Positions 28,884-36,334 of a stretch of 64,000 nt of DNA are shown here, piece by piece; position 1 is the stretch's first letter, and each line of letters opens with the position of its first letter. This DNA comes from CAZJAH01 sp964544155 (lineage in GTDB: Bacteria > Bacteroidota > Ignavibacteria > Kapaibacteriales > UBA2268), in assembly GCA_964544155.1 (NCBI GenBank), contig CAZJAH010000001.1, forward strand, positions 248,001 to 312,000, read 5' to 3'. The position numbers and the translations under genes were made by a program. The notes under the pieces were generated by a model, which was given only the letters and a program-made list of their open reading frames with translations, was not told where the DNA came from and searched no databases.

Positions 28884-29548
28884 ATGGCTGAAAAAATAAT
28901 CATATATGGAACGGGCAATTTAAGCCAAATATTAGTGAAGCTTTTAGAGGATGGGAGCCTTTATGAAATAGCCGTGTTCACGGTGGATTCTCACTACAGG
29001 GACGCGGATGAATTCATGGGATTTCCGCTGCTTGATTTTGAAAGGATCACTGAAAATTATCCACCTGATGATTTTTCCATGATAGCGGCAATAGGATATA
29101 AACAAATGAGAAACCGCACGCTTCTGTTCAATAAAGCTAAGAAAGCGGGATATACACTGAAAACTATATCGGCCCGAAGGTTATTCATTATAATGATTTC
29201 GAGATTGGCGAGAATAACCTGATATTTGACGGCACTTTTATGGGGCCTTACGGCAAAATGGGCGATAATAATATAATACGCCCCGTGTGCTATGTAGGCC
29301 ATGGATTTAATATCGGCAGCCATAATTTTATTTCGGCGGGGATGATACTCGGCGGTGTGTGCAAAGTAGGAAACAGCTGTTTCCTCGGAATGGGAAGCAA
29401 AGTAACCGATCATTTAGATGTCGGCGACGAAACACTGCTCGCTGCAGGTTCGGTTTTGACTCAATCATCTGAAACTTGTTCCATGTATGCAGGAGCTCCG
29501 GCTCAGCTCAAAAAAAGGCACGAAACTAACGGAATAGTTATTCAGTAA
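28884..29548 (+). pseudogene. PglD-like sugar O/N-acyltransferase broken by a one-base frameshift
   Basis: Two reading frames together spell one protein of about 221 residues. The first frame (from 28884) gives the Rossmann-like N-terminus (IIIYGTGNLSQILVKLLEDG ... FSMIAAIGYKQMRNR). At about 29163-29167 the homology moves to the frame one base earlier, reading YIGPKVIHYNDFEIGENN, and continues through hexapeptide repeats (GKMGDNNIIRPVCYVGHG, ISAGMILGGVCKVGNSC, GSVLTQ, YAGAPAQL) to the stop at 29548. These are acetyltransferases acting on nucleotide-activated or surface sugars. One base appears to be missing near AAAACTATATCGG. It could be a real mutation or an assembly error; the rest is well preserved. 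Confidence 0.8.
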
Positions 29549-29558
29549 GCAGAATAAT

Positions 29559-29684
29559 ATGACATTTAGAAATACTTGTGATGATCTGATCATCAGTTTT
29601 ACGCCGACGGGAATGATCCCGAAAAAATCATTAACTCCGCATGTGCGTGTTTCTGTTGTAGAGATAAACAAATATTTAAGATAA
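29559..29684 (+). pseudogene. Truncated N-terminus of a beta-keto acid cleavage enzyme (KCE/BKACE)-like gene
   Basis: A 41-codon frame ending in TAA at 29682-29684. Its first 35 residues (LIISFTPTGMIPKKSLTPHV, then VSVVEI) resemble the start of 3-keto-5-aminohexanoate cleavage enzyme family proteins, where a strand carrying PTG is followed by P-K, TPHVP and TPEEI-like positions. The match then breaks off into NKYLR. The stop overlaps the next gene's ATG (TAATG), as expected where the remnant still couples translation of the glycosyltransferase. The normal enzyme is about 270-300 residues, so some 85 percent is gone. The call rests on recognition by eye of a short segment. Confidence 0.45.
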
Positions 29685-30601
29685 TGAACATAAACTTCAA
29701 GCCTGATCTTTCGGTGGTTATACCGGTTTATAATTCTTCAAAAAGCTTAGTGGAGCTTTGCGAAAAAATAAATGAACAACTAAAAAAGACTAACCGCAGC
29801 CATGAGATTATCCTGGTGGATGACAATTCTACCAATCCGCAAACACAAAAGGCAATCAAAGAACTTCTTCGGAAAGGGCTTGCCACTAAAGCATACAGGC
29901 ATGATATGAATGCCGGCCAGCATACTTCCCTGCTTACCGGCATTTATTTAGCACGCGGCAGATATATTATAACCATGGATGATGATATGCAGCACGACCC
30001 CGGGTATTTGCAGGATCTTCTTGACAAAAGCTCTCACGATGTGGTTATGGCCGATTTTGCCCTTAGAAAGCACAATACATTCAAAAACCTTACCAGTGTA
30101 ATGAAATTTTTTACCGAAAGAGTGGTACTGAACAGGCCAAAGGATATCCGGCTTAGTACTTATACGGTTATCAAGAGGGATATCGCCCTGAAAATGCTCC
30201 GCCTGGCCGGAAAAACCTATACGCTCGGTTCCCTCATTTTTAAAAGCACAAAGGATGTAGTCAATACTCCGGTGCCCCATAATCCCCGTAAAGAAGGGCA
30301 CAGCGGCTATTCGCTCAGTAAAATGTTCCGTCTGTACAGGCAGATATTCGAATCCGAGCCTCATAAATTAGGTTTATTTTTTATGAAGTCGGGCCTAAGC
30401 ATGTTAATTATAATGGCAATTATAATTTTTATTTTTTATGATCATATTGCCGCTAATGACTATGTACTATTTCCAGTGCTTGCGGTAGTATTACCCGGGA
30501 TAGCCATCATTACAGCTATAGCGGGCATAATGATAAGATTCGCGTCAACAGCTCCCAAGCCTTTTATTCCTCCAGCTTTTAAAAAAATTAACATTGAATA
30601 A
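29684..30601 (+). CDS. Family 2 glycosyltransferase with two C-terminal membrane helices
   Basis: A 305-residue enzyme. The GT-A nucleotide-sugar domain opens with LSVVIPVYNSS and ILVDDNST, and has the divalent-metal motif ITMDDDMQHDPGYL (the DDDxQ form of polyprenyl-phosphate sugar transferases such as ArnC/GtrB). Near the C-terminus two hydrophobic helices (about 235-255 and 262-287) anchor it in the membrane. Family knowledge suggests loading of a sugar onto undecaprenyl phosphate for envelope polysaccharide; the sugar is unknown. The ATG overlaps the stop of the preceding remnant (TAATG). The broken acetyltransferase just upstream suggests one surface-sugar transcript. Confidence 0.88.
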   Translation: MNINFKPDLSVVIPVYNSSKSLVELCEKINEQLKKTNRSHEIILVDDNSTNPQTQKAIKELLRKGLATKAYRHDMNAGQHTSLLTGIYLARGRYIITMDDDMQHDPGYLQDLLDKSSHDVVMADFALRKHNTFKNLTSVMKFFTERVVLNRPKDIRLSTYTVIKRDIALKMLRLAGKTYTLGSLIFKSTKDVVNTPVPHNPRKEGHSGYSLSKMFRLYRQIFESEPHKLGLFFMKSGLSMLIIMAIIIFIFYDHIAANDYVLFPVLAVVLPGIAIITAIAGIMIRFASTAPKPFIPPAFKKINIE

Positions 30602-30662
30602 ATTATTTCTTGACTTTTGTTTATAATAATGGTATATTTTTAGCCAATAATTTCGGGAGATC

Positions 30663-31577
30663 ATGCGAATAGTATTTTTGCTCTTAGCAGTGCTTTATCC
30701 GGCTATAGTTATACCGCAAAGCATGCCGGAACCATATCCCCTAGGGGATAGAGCTTTTATATTGGATGAATGGTCTTCCGGCGAACAGGCAGGAAATTAT
30801 CCTGATGGAATGATCTTCCACACAACGGATGAACCGGATCCGCCGATCGGCACGAAAATGACCGGCGACTGGATAATGGCTTATAATCTTAGCAGCGGAT
30901 CGAGGATAAGCGGTAAAGACAGCCTGGGTATATCATTCTTTAATACCGGCTTGGGACAGGATGGCAGCTATGTTGGCGCGGCAATTATTGCTCTCGATGT
31001 TAAGGAATTAACCCATATTAGCATTAGCTGGAAAGGACGTACTTTTAAAAAAGAGGGCAGGCTTTATGCCATTACCCTGCAATACAAAGAATCTTTGGCA
31101 CAAAGCTATACCACTATAGCCACGGCAAGCTACGAAACTAATGAAGCCGGACATGAGCAGGTGTTTAATACACTGCTACCGCTTCAGGGCAATGATGTTG
31201 TTTATCTGAGATGGGTATACCACTATATTTCAGGTGATCAGGGAGCAAGGTCTGAGCTTGGTATTGACGATATTAAAATTGATGTGCCGACGGGCTATTG
31301 CATACCCAGGGATATTGCAAGCGAGCTTAAGATAAGCCCGAATCCGGCATGGGACAGGATCTATGTTGACCTTCCGGAAATCGATGACATAAAATCAGTT
31401 AGCATAATCGATTATTCCGGAAAAAATTATTCGATAAATAAAAATAATATTGTATATTTAGGGCAACACAAACTATTAATAAACGTTAACAATTATGTAT
31501 TCTCAAGGGGTACATATATAATACACCTTCAAGGGAGTAAAGCAGCATACTCCGGGAAAATAAACCTCACACCTTAA
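30663..31577 (+). CDS. Secreted protein with T9SS sorting domain
   Basis: A 304-residue cargo protein with a signal peptide (residues 1-18, ending VIPQ), a central beta-sandwich-like region (about 30-215; ISISWKGRTFKK, VYLRWVYHYISGDQGARSELGIDDIKI, which resembles a jelly-roll of the MAM or concanavalin type) and a C-terminal sorting domain (about 228-304; LKISPNPAWDRIYVDL ... GTYIIHLQGSKAAYSGKI). No catalytic residues are apparent. GGGAG lies close ahead of the ATG. It follows the GT2 gene by 61 bases but need not share its transcript. Confidence 0.8.
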   Translation: MRIVFLLLAVLYPAIVIPQSMPEPYPLGDRAFILDEWSSGEQAGNYPDGMIFHTTDEPDPPIGTKMTGDWIMAYNLSSGSRISGKDSLGISFFNTGLGQDGSYVGAAIIALDVKELTHISISWKGRTFKKEGRLYAITLQYKESLAQSYTTIATASYETNEAGHEQVFNTLLPLQGNDVVYLRWVYHYISGDQGARSELGIDDIKIDVPTGYCIPRDIASELKISPNPAWDRIYVDLPEIDDIKSVSIIDYSGKNYSINKNNIVYLGQHKLLINVNNYVFSRGTYIIHLQGSKAAYSGKINLTP

Positions 31578-31704
31578 AATAGGCTTAAGCCTTGTGTTAA
31601 GATGACGATAAAATCAGTATATGCTAATTTTGTGCTATACTGCGGCATTTTGGCATTTGAATTGAATTTTATTTATTAAGTAGTTTACATTGAGAGGTTA
31701 AGAA

Positions 31705-32340
31705 ATGAAGAAAATAATATTAATCAGCAGCGGCATTCTTATTATTGCTGCAATCAATGCCGTACTTTTATTCTCCCTGCAAGAGCAGGGCAAAAAGGAT
31801 ATGATCAGGGAAAAGATCAACGGCCTTGAAAATACTTACGATAACAGCGTGTTCAGGGCTTTCTATTCATTGCCGGAACTAAGGCCTTTTTCGATCATCC
31901 AGTTAGATGAAACCTATAAAATGTATGATCAAGAATGGATATCACCAGAAAAATACGTTTCGAAATTAAATGAAAACAGTAAAGATAAGCTTAAGGATAG
32001 AGTGGCTTCAATGCTTTCGGAAAGGAATGAAATCGAAACCCCCGCCATACTGGAAAAGCTCGAAGCATGGTGTAAAGCCGATAAGCAATTATATATTCTG
32101 CATGAATACATGGGATTTGAAAAGGTTTTCCTTGTTAATGCCATGAGAAATATTGAATTGACAAAAAATATTGGCATTGAACAAAATGCAGCTGATAAGA
32201 CGCCTGAATCGATGACAGGCCAAAATGTTGACGAAGCGTTCTATGATGGGATAAACAGGATCGCTAATTTGGAAACAAAATCTCAGCTTGGTTATTATTC
32301 CGGGCTCTTTCTGCAGCTATCCGCGTTGGCCTATAAATAA
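31705..32340 (+). CDS. Unrecognised exported or membrane-anchored alpha-helical protein
   Basis: A 211-residue protein I do not recognise. One hydrophobic N-terminal segment (residues 3-25, no obvious cleavage site or lipobox) is followed by a charged, helix-forming region with a single cysteine (WCKADKQLYIL). This looks like a periplasmic domain held by an uncleaved signal anchor. GAGAGG sits ahead of the ATG. A strong terminator follows its stop, and 127 bases separate it from the gene upstream, so it is likely a single-gene unit. Confidence 0.7.
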   Translation: MKKIILISSGILIIAAINAVLLFSLQEQGKKDMIREKINGLENTYDNSVFRAFYSLPELRPFSIIQLDETYKMYDQEWISPEKYVSKLNENSKDKLKDRVASMLSERNEIETPAILEKLEAWCKADKQLYILHEYMGFEKVFLVNAMRNIELTKNIGIEQNAADKTPESMTGQNVDEAFYDGINRIANLETKSQLGYYSGLFLQLSALAYK

Positions 32341-32367
32341 TCTCATCGGGGAAAAATAGCAGCTCTT

Positions 32368-32397
32368 AAAGACAGGCTCAACGGCCTGTCTTTTTTT
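32368..32397 (+). terminator. Rho-independent terminator
   Basis: Perfect 10-base arms (32368-32377 and 32384-32393) with a six-base loop, followed by a T run to 32397. It sits 28 bases after the stop of the 211-residue protein gene. Confidence 0.9.
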
Positions 32398-32540
32398 GTT
32401 TTATATATATAATAATTATGTTTGTCAGGCTTTGTGAGAACAATTTTTATTATTTAGACAACGCTTAAGCATAAACTCAATAATTTGTTCAGACATAAGG
32501 CAATAAAATTAGCTTTCATACAACAATATCCCGCGCGTAT

Positions 32541-32576
32541 CTCAAAAAGAAAGGCCGCCCGGAGGCAGCCTTTCTT
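32541..32576 (-). terminator. Rho-independent terminator of the YceI gene
   Basis: Thirteen-base arms (32547-32559 and 32564-32576) pair fully on the minus strand, counting one G-U pair, and run into TTCTTTTTGAG. It lies about 72 bases past the YceI stop. Its central 24 bases (32550-32573) are identical, in reverse orientation, to the terminator after the EF-G paralogue (50239-50262). The rest of the 307-base spacer 32341-32647 shows nothing else. Confidence 0.85.
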
Positions 32577-32647
32577 GCTATGAGAATATCTAAGTTAAAT
32601 AATAGCAAATAAGGGACATTTTTTATATAAAACTATTAGCCAAATTA

Positions 32648-33253
32648 TTATTTGACAAATACTACTGTCATATCCAGCGGTACTTCATCATAGATCATTT
32701 TATCACCCAGGCCTTTGAAAAAGCTGCCGGAACCAAATTTTACATCATGATTAGACCTGTCGAATGTAAGCAGTGCCGAAGCATGTATCTTATCGTCTGA
32801 ATTAGTAATCGTAACAGGGAAGGTATAGGTATAGGTTTTATTCCTTATAGTCAGGTCGCCTGTTACATTGTATTTGGTTGAACTGCCATAATCCTTATCT
32901 TTAGCTACCTTTGAGATTTTGAGTTTAGAAGTCGGGTATTCTTTTACATTAAAGAAATCATCAGATTTTAGGTGGCCTACAAGTTTATTCATCGACTCTT
33001 GATCATCCTTTAAATCATTATTTTCTATGGAATTCATATCAACATAGAATTCGCCGCCAATAAGTTCGTCGTTGTTAAGTTCTATCCATCCGGATTTAAA
33101 CATTATATTGCCATCGTGCTTGCCTAAAACCTTCTTACCCTCCCATTGTATCATGCTGCTTTTAGTATTGAGCATGTATTTTTCGGCTGCCTTAAGGTTT
33201 GCTGAAAAGGCTAATGGCAGCATAAGAGCCATAGCTAAAAAAAATAACTTCAT
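32648..33253 (-). CDS. YceI-family periplasmic lipid-binding protein
   Basis: A 201-residue exported protein of the YceI fold, an extended lipocalin-like barrel that binds isoprenoids or amphiphiles in the periplasm. Family features are YMLNTKSSMIQWEGKKVLGKHDGNI at the barrel start, GGEFYVDMNSIEN, HLKSDDFFNVKEYPTSKL and VTGDLTIRNKTYTYTFPV. Residues 1-22 are a signal peptide ending near SANLKAA. I chose the ATG at 33253: it has GGAGG at 33263-33267 (9 bases away) and starts the signal peptide, whereas the upstream in-frame start at 33280 lies before that ribosome site. It stands alone with its own terminator. Confidence 0.93.
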   Translation of the reverse strand: MKLFFLAMALMLPLAFSANLKAAEKYMLNTKSSMIQWEGKKVLGKHDGNIMFKSGWIELNNDELIGGEFYVDMNSIENNDLKDDQESMNKLVGHLKSDDFFNVKEYPTSKLKISKVAKDKDYGSSTKYNVTGDLTIRNKTYTYTFPVTITNSDDKIHASALLTFDRSNHDVKFGSGSFFKGLGDKMIYDEVPLDMTVVFVK

Positions 33254-33280
33254 CAGGAATTTCCTCCATAATTTATACAA

Positions 33281-33690
33281 TTCATTTACAAATATTAAAA
33301 ATAAGACCCATTTAATCCTATTTAACGAAAATGCCTGAATTTTTATTTTAGGCTTGGCTATATTTATTTCTGAAATGTTATTAAAATTGCATTTAAGAAC
33401 TTGATTAACTCAATTAGAAATGGGATCATTAAAATTGCAGGGACACAATATTATGAATCTTGATTCTTGAACTACTGCCAAACGGCGCGGAACTAATATA
33501 CTATCATATCTTCTGCAATTTCCATTCTATTGATTTGATAGCGGCTCATGTTTTTTATCAAAATAAATTTCCATAATTCATATTCCTTATGTGAGACCCA
33601 GCTGTTTTATTCAATAAAATCCATGTTTAATTTATTCCATAAACTAATACTTTTCAAAATCACGCCCGGGCCTTCAGTTAAAAGAGTTAA
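33281..33690. other. Gene-free AT-rich spacer
   Basis: No coding frame or RNA gene recognised. It should contain the yceI promoter. A 12-base direct repeat (ATTAAAATTGCA at 33380 and 33428) is the only repeated word I noticed, and it is probably chance. Confidence 0.5.
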
Positions 33691-35040
33691 TCAGAGCCCC
33701 AGTATCCATATAGCGATATTAAAGTAAATAAAAATACCTGTTACATCGATCACAGTGGCAATAAACGGGCTGGAAATCACTGCCGGATCAAGATTAAACC
33801 TGGCCAGTATCAGCGGCAGCAGCCCGCCAATAATATTGGCCCAGAGCAGCAGAACCAGCATCGTCATGCTGATAACCACAGCCACGCCAATGCCGGAATC
33901 CCCTTCGAAAAGGCCCCTAAAATAAGTGATAGCGCCAAGTACTATGCCCAACATCAAGCCAACAGCCAGTTCTTTCCTGAGCACACGCAGCCAGTCACGT
34001 ATACCAACCTCGTCAATCGCAAGGCTGCGGATAATGAGAGTAGCAGACTGAGTACCCGAATTACCGGCTGTACCAATCAGCAGCGGAATGAATGCTGCCA
34101 ATATAACGACTGATTGCACCACAGATTCATAATGAGTGATAACACCAGCGGTGATAAAATTCGCTAAAAGCAGCGCAAGCAGCCAGGGAAAGCGTTTAAT
34201 CCACATTTTCCACACACTCGCGCTAAGGTATGTTTGCTCTACCGGGTTCATACCCGAAATTTTATGGAAGTCTTCCGTTGCCTCTTCTTCAGATATATCG
34301 AAAACGTCATCGTGAGTAACGATCCCCACAAGCATACCCTGCGAATCAACCACGGGTATCGCAAAAAGGTCATATCTTTCCATCATGCGTACGGCTTCCT
34401 CCTGATCGTCAAATGCTGAAAGGCTTGCCACATTGTGGTCCATCAACTCAGAAATTTTAGAATCCGCAGAGGCCAGAATTACCTTTTTCAGCACTATATC
34501 ATCCAGCAGCCTGCCGTCTTTTTCAGTTACGTAAATTCTATAGATAGTTTCACTGTCTCGCCCAAACTGCCTTATATGTTCCAAGGCGCGGGCAATAGAC
34601 CAGTCGGGGCGCACAGCCACAAAATCCGGGGTCATTTTTCTTCCGACACTTTCCTCGGGGTAGCCCAGAAGCTGTCGTGCTTCAATCAGATCATCCGGAT
34701 TAAGCAGGTTTAGCAGTCGGCGCGTGACTTTAGCCGGCAGCTCTTCGAAAAGGTCAGTACGGTCATCAGGTGACATATCGGCAAGCAGCCTTTTAGTTTC
34801 CTGATCGTTGAGGTCGCGCAGCAGTACATCCCTGTCCTCATGTTCTAAGTAAGAGAAAACATCAGCCGCTAAATCGCGCGGAAGAAGCCTGAAGAGCACC
34901 GCCCTATCCTGGTATTCGATATCAAGCAGCAGGTCGGCTATTTCCGGGGGCGGCCAGGAGGCAAATACACCTTTAAGCTCATGCCATCGGCGGTTTTCGA
35001 TCAGTTCGGTTATTTCGGGTTTCATCAGTTCTTTTAGCAT
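33691..35040 (-). CDS. mgtE: Magnesium transporter MgtE
   Basis: MgtE is a homodimeric Mg2+ channel gated by cytoplasmic Mg2+. The 449 residues show the order N domain of helical repeats (about 1-130; ADLLLDIEYQDRAVLFRLL, SPDDRTDLFEELP), two CBS domains (about 130-255; VGIVTHDDVFDI) and five membrane helices (from about 285) with the pore block GTAGNSGTQSATLIIR. All parts are present. GGGAGG stands seven bases before the ATG. The divergent spacer to rpsT (213 bases) shows no M-box riboswitch that I can recognise, so control is probably by the protein's own Mg2+ gating. Confidence 0.96.
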   Translation of the reverse strand: MLKELMKPEITELIENRRWHELKGVFASWPPPEIADLLLDIEYQDRAVLFRLLPRDLAADVFSYLEHEDRDVLLRDLNDQETKRLLADMSPDDRTDLFEELPAKVTRRLLNLLNPDDLIEARQLLGYPEESVGRKMTPDFVAVRPDWSIARALEHIRQFGRDSETIYRIYVTEKDGRLLDDIVLKKVILASADSKISELMDHNVASLSAFDDQEEAVRMMERYDLFAIPVVDSQGMLVGIVTHDDVFDISEEEATEDFHKISGMNPVEQTYLSASVWKMWIKRFPWLLALLLANFITAGVITHYESVVQSVVILAAFIPLLIGTAGNSGTQSATLIIRSLAIDEVGIRDWLRVLRKELAVGLMLGIVLGAITYFRGLFEGDSGIGVAVVISMTMLVLLLWANIIGGLLPLILARFNLDPAVISSPFIATVIDVTGIFIYFNIAIWILGL

Positions 35041-35173
35041 GTGTCCTCCCAGGGAGCAGCCCCGTATATCAGGTTAATTTTTTTTCATTTTTCATATGCT
35101 GAATGACAAAATTATCAAATAAAAGCTTATTTTTGTAATGAATTTATCACTTAAGTGAAAAAATGAAAATTGA

Positions 35174-35205
35174 TTTGCTAATTATTTCGTAATGAATTAT
35201 ATTTG
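35174..35205 (+). promoter_or_regulatory. Bacteroidota-type promoter ahead of rpsT
   Basis: TTTG (35174-35177) and TATATTTG (35198-35205) are separated by 20 bases, matching the -33/-7 pattern (TTTG, about 19-21, TAnnTTTG) of the Bacteroidota housekeeping sigma factor. The start of transcription would fall about 40 bases before the rpsT ATG. This is consistent with the phylum suggested by gene content. Confidence 0.55.
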
Positions 35206-35253
35206 TAGTTCGTGTAAACAAATAATTGATTAGATAATTAAATAAAGAGTAAG

Positions 35254-35514
35254 ATGGCTCATCACAAATCAGCGATCAAAAGAATAAGGCAGACTAAAAA
35301 GCTTAGGTTGTACAACCGCGGAAACAAAAGATTAATGAAGCAGGCTCTCAGAGGAGTGGAAGAAGCAAAAACTCCGGAAGAAGCCCAAGAAAAATATAAT
35401 AACGCTCAAAAAGTAATTGACAAAATTTCTGCGCGCGGCGTTATCCATAAGAACAAAGCCGCACGTAAAAAAGCACAGCTCGCGAAACTCATCAAAACCC
35501 GTTTCGCAGGCTAA
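35254..35514 (+). CDS. rpsT: 30S ribosomal protein S20
   Basis: S20 binds 16S rRNA early in small-subunit assembly. The 86 residues are basic and start with the diagnostic MAHHKSAIKRIRQTKK; the closing segment GVIHKNKAARKKAQLAKLI is also typical. Expression appears to be driven by the promoter at 35174-35205. Only 6 bases separate its stop from a tRNA-Arg gene, so the mRNA and tRNA are almost surely transcribed together and separated by RNase P/endonuclease processing. Confidence 0.97.
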   Translation: MAHHKSAIKRIRQTKKLRLYNRGNKRLMKQALRGVEEAKTPEEAQEKYNNAQKVIDKISARGVIHKNKAARKKAQLAKLIKTRFAG

Positions 35515-35520
35515 TGCCGA

Positions 35521-35594
35521 GCACCCGTAGCTCAACTGGATAGAGCATCTGACTACGGATCAGAAGGTTTGGGGTTCGAATCCCTACGGGTGTA
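35521..35594 (+). tRNA. tRNA-Arg (anticodon ACG)
   Basis: A complete cloverleaf: acceptor stem GCACCCG/CGGGTGT (first pair G-U), D arm with AGCTC...GAGC, anticodon stem TCTGA/TCAGA enclosing CTACGGA (anticodon ACG, decoding CGN as inosine if TadA acts), and a T arm around GTTCGAATC. Discriminator base is A. CCA is not encoded and would be added by the CCA enzyme. The terminator at 35611-35645 follows. Confidence 0.96.
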
Positions 35595-35610
35595 CTGTAT
35601 GATACAGCTA

Positions 35611-35645
35611 AACCCTTGCAGGCCAACAATTTGCAAGGGTTTTTA
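35611..35645 (+). terminator. Terminator of the rpsT/tRNA-Arg transcript
   Basis: Ten-base arms (35611-35620 and 35632-35641) around an 11-base loop, followed by a T run to 35644. It begins 16 bases after the tRNA. Confidence 0.88.
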
Positions 35646-35647
35646 TA

Positions 35648-36140
35648 TTGCAGGCTAATCGAACCTGATAATTCATCTATGGGTTTTTCCCTTGGTTTCT
35701 TTTCTATAACCACAATGCTGTCATAAAAATGAATGGAATCAGCCGTCCTGGTAAATTCAGCGGGTTTTAGGGAGTTTTGTTCGGAATGAAAAGCATGAAT
35801 CCGGTCGATCAAATTTTTCGTAAACTCAATGAATGTGCCTTATCTTTTATGGCCGCCTCCGTATTTAAGCCAGTAAGAAGTATGAATATCCTCTCACAAA
35901 TACGTGCCATTATCCTTAACATGGCTGAATTGCTTTATCGCCGAAATATGATTTCCACATTTGGAGGCTTCCGCCATGTGAGACTCCGATTTCGAGCAAG
36001 ATTATTTCTTTTCCCCTAAACTTGCTGAAATGCTTGTCGTAGATATCGAAATAATGATTCCATTTATGTATGAGACGGGCATCATTTTGCCTGAAATACT
36101 TTTCAAGATCATTCATAGAAATAATGTTCAATATTGCCAA
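35648..36140 (-). pseudogene. Decayed class I SAM-dependent methyltransferase
   Basis: The N-terminal fragment (36140 down to 35916) holds the SAM-binding motif I, LLEIGVSHGGSLQMWKSYFG, then stops. In another frame the same strand continues with HVKDNGTYL, a TGA (35894-35896), EDIHTSYWLKYGGGHKR, a TAA (35840-35842), GTFIEFTKNLIDRIHAFHSE and IHFYDSIVVIEKKP. These are the later blocks of the same methyltransferase type, seen in sugar and macrolide O-methyltransferases. So the gene carries a frameshift with loss of its middle part and two in-frame stops. Its original end is lost in the rpsT/tRNA terminator. It is clearly non-functional. Confidence 0.82.
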
Positions 36141-36202
36141 TTCACCGGATGAAAAATTACATCATTTTTCATTATTTATTTAAAATTTTTCGAAGTTAGA
36201 AA

Positions 36203-36239
36203 TTTTAAAAAAGGGCCGCTCCCGTTGAGAAGCAGCCCT
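36203..36239 (-). terminator. Rho-independent terminator after the 1222-residue VWA gene
   Basis: Nine-base arms (36212-36220 and 36231-36239, one G-U on the minus strand), extended by further weak pairs in the loop, then a run of T with TTTTTTAAAA on the minus strand. It lies about 72 bases past the stop. Confidence 0.85.
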
Positions 36240-36270
36240 AAGCGCCATACTATCCGGGGAAAATAGTATT

Positions 36271-36334
36271 TTACTGAATGATCATAATTTTTCTAAAAGG
36301 TCATAAGCTGCTACCGAATGATCATAAACTTTTT
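36271..36334 (-). repeat. Tandem 40-base copy of the T9SS tail end
   Basis: The last codons of the VWA gene (FMIIR, stop at 36311-36313) are followed 40 bases downstream by a near copy reading RKIMIIQ and a TAA (36271-36294). Both contain the word GAATGATCATAA on the plus strand. The second copy is outside any gene and looks like the leftover end of another sorting domain. Confidence 0.6.

Noticed and set aside
33380..33439. 12-base direct repeat in the yceI upstream spacer
   Set aside because: A/T-rich 12-mers recur by chance in such sequence; no flanking structure supports a binding site.
35041..35253. M-box magnesium riboswitch ahead of mgtE
   Set aside because: The spacer is short and AT-rich, and no M-box elements are visible.
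35492..35647. Continuation of the minus-strand frame through the tRNA (GIRTPNLLIRSQMLYPVELR)
   Set aside because: This peptide is the well-known antisense translation of a tRNA gene and not a protein; the pseudogene ends before it.
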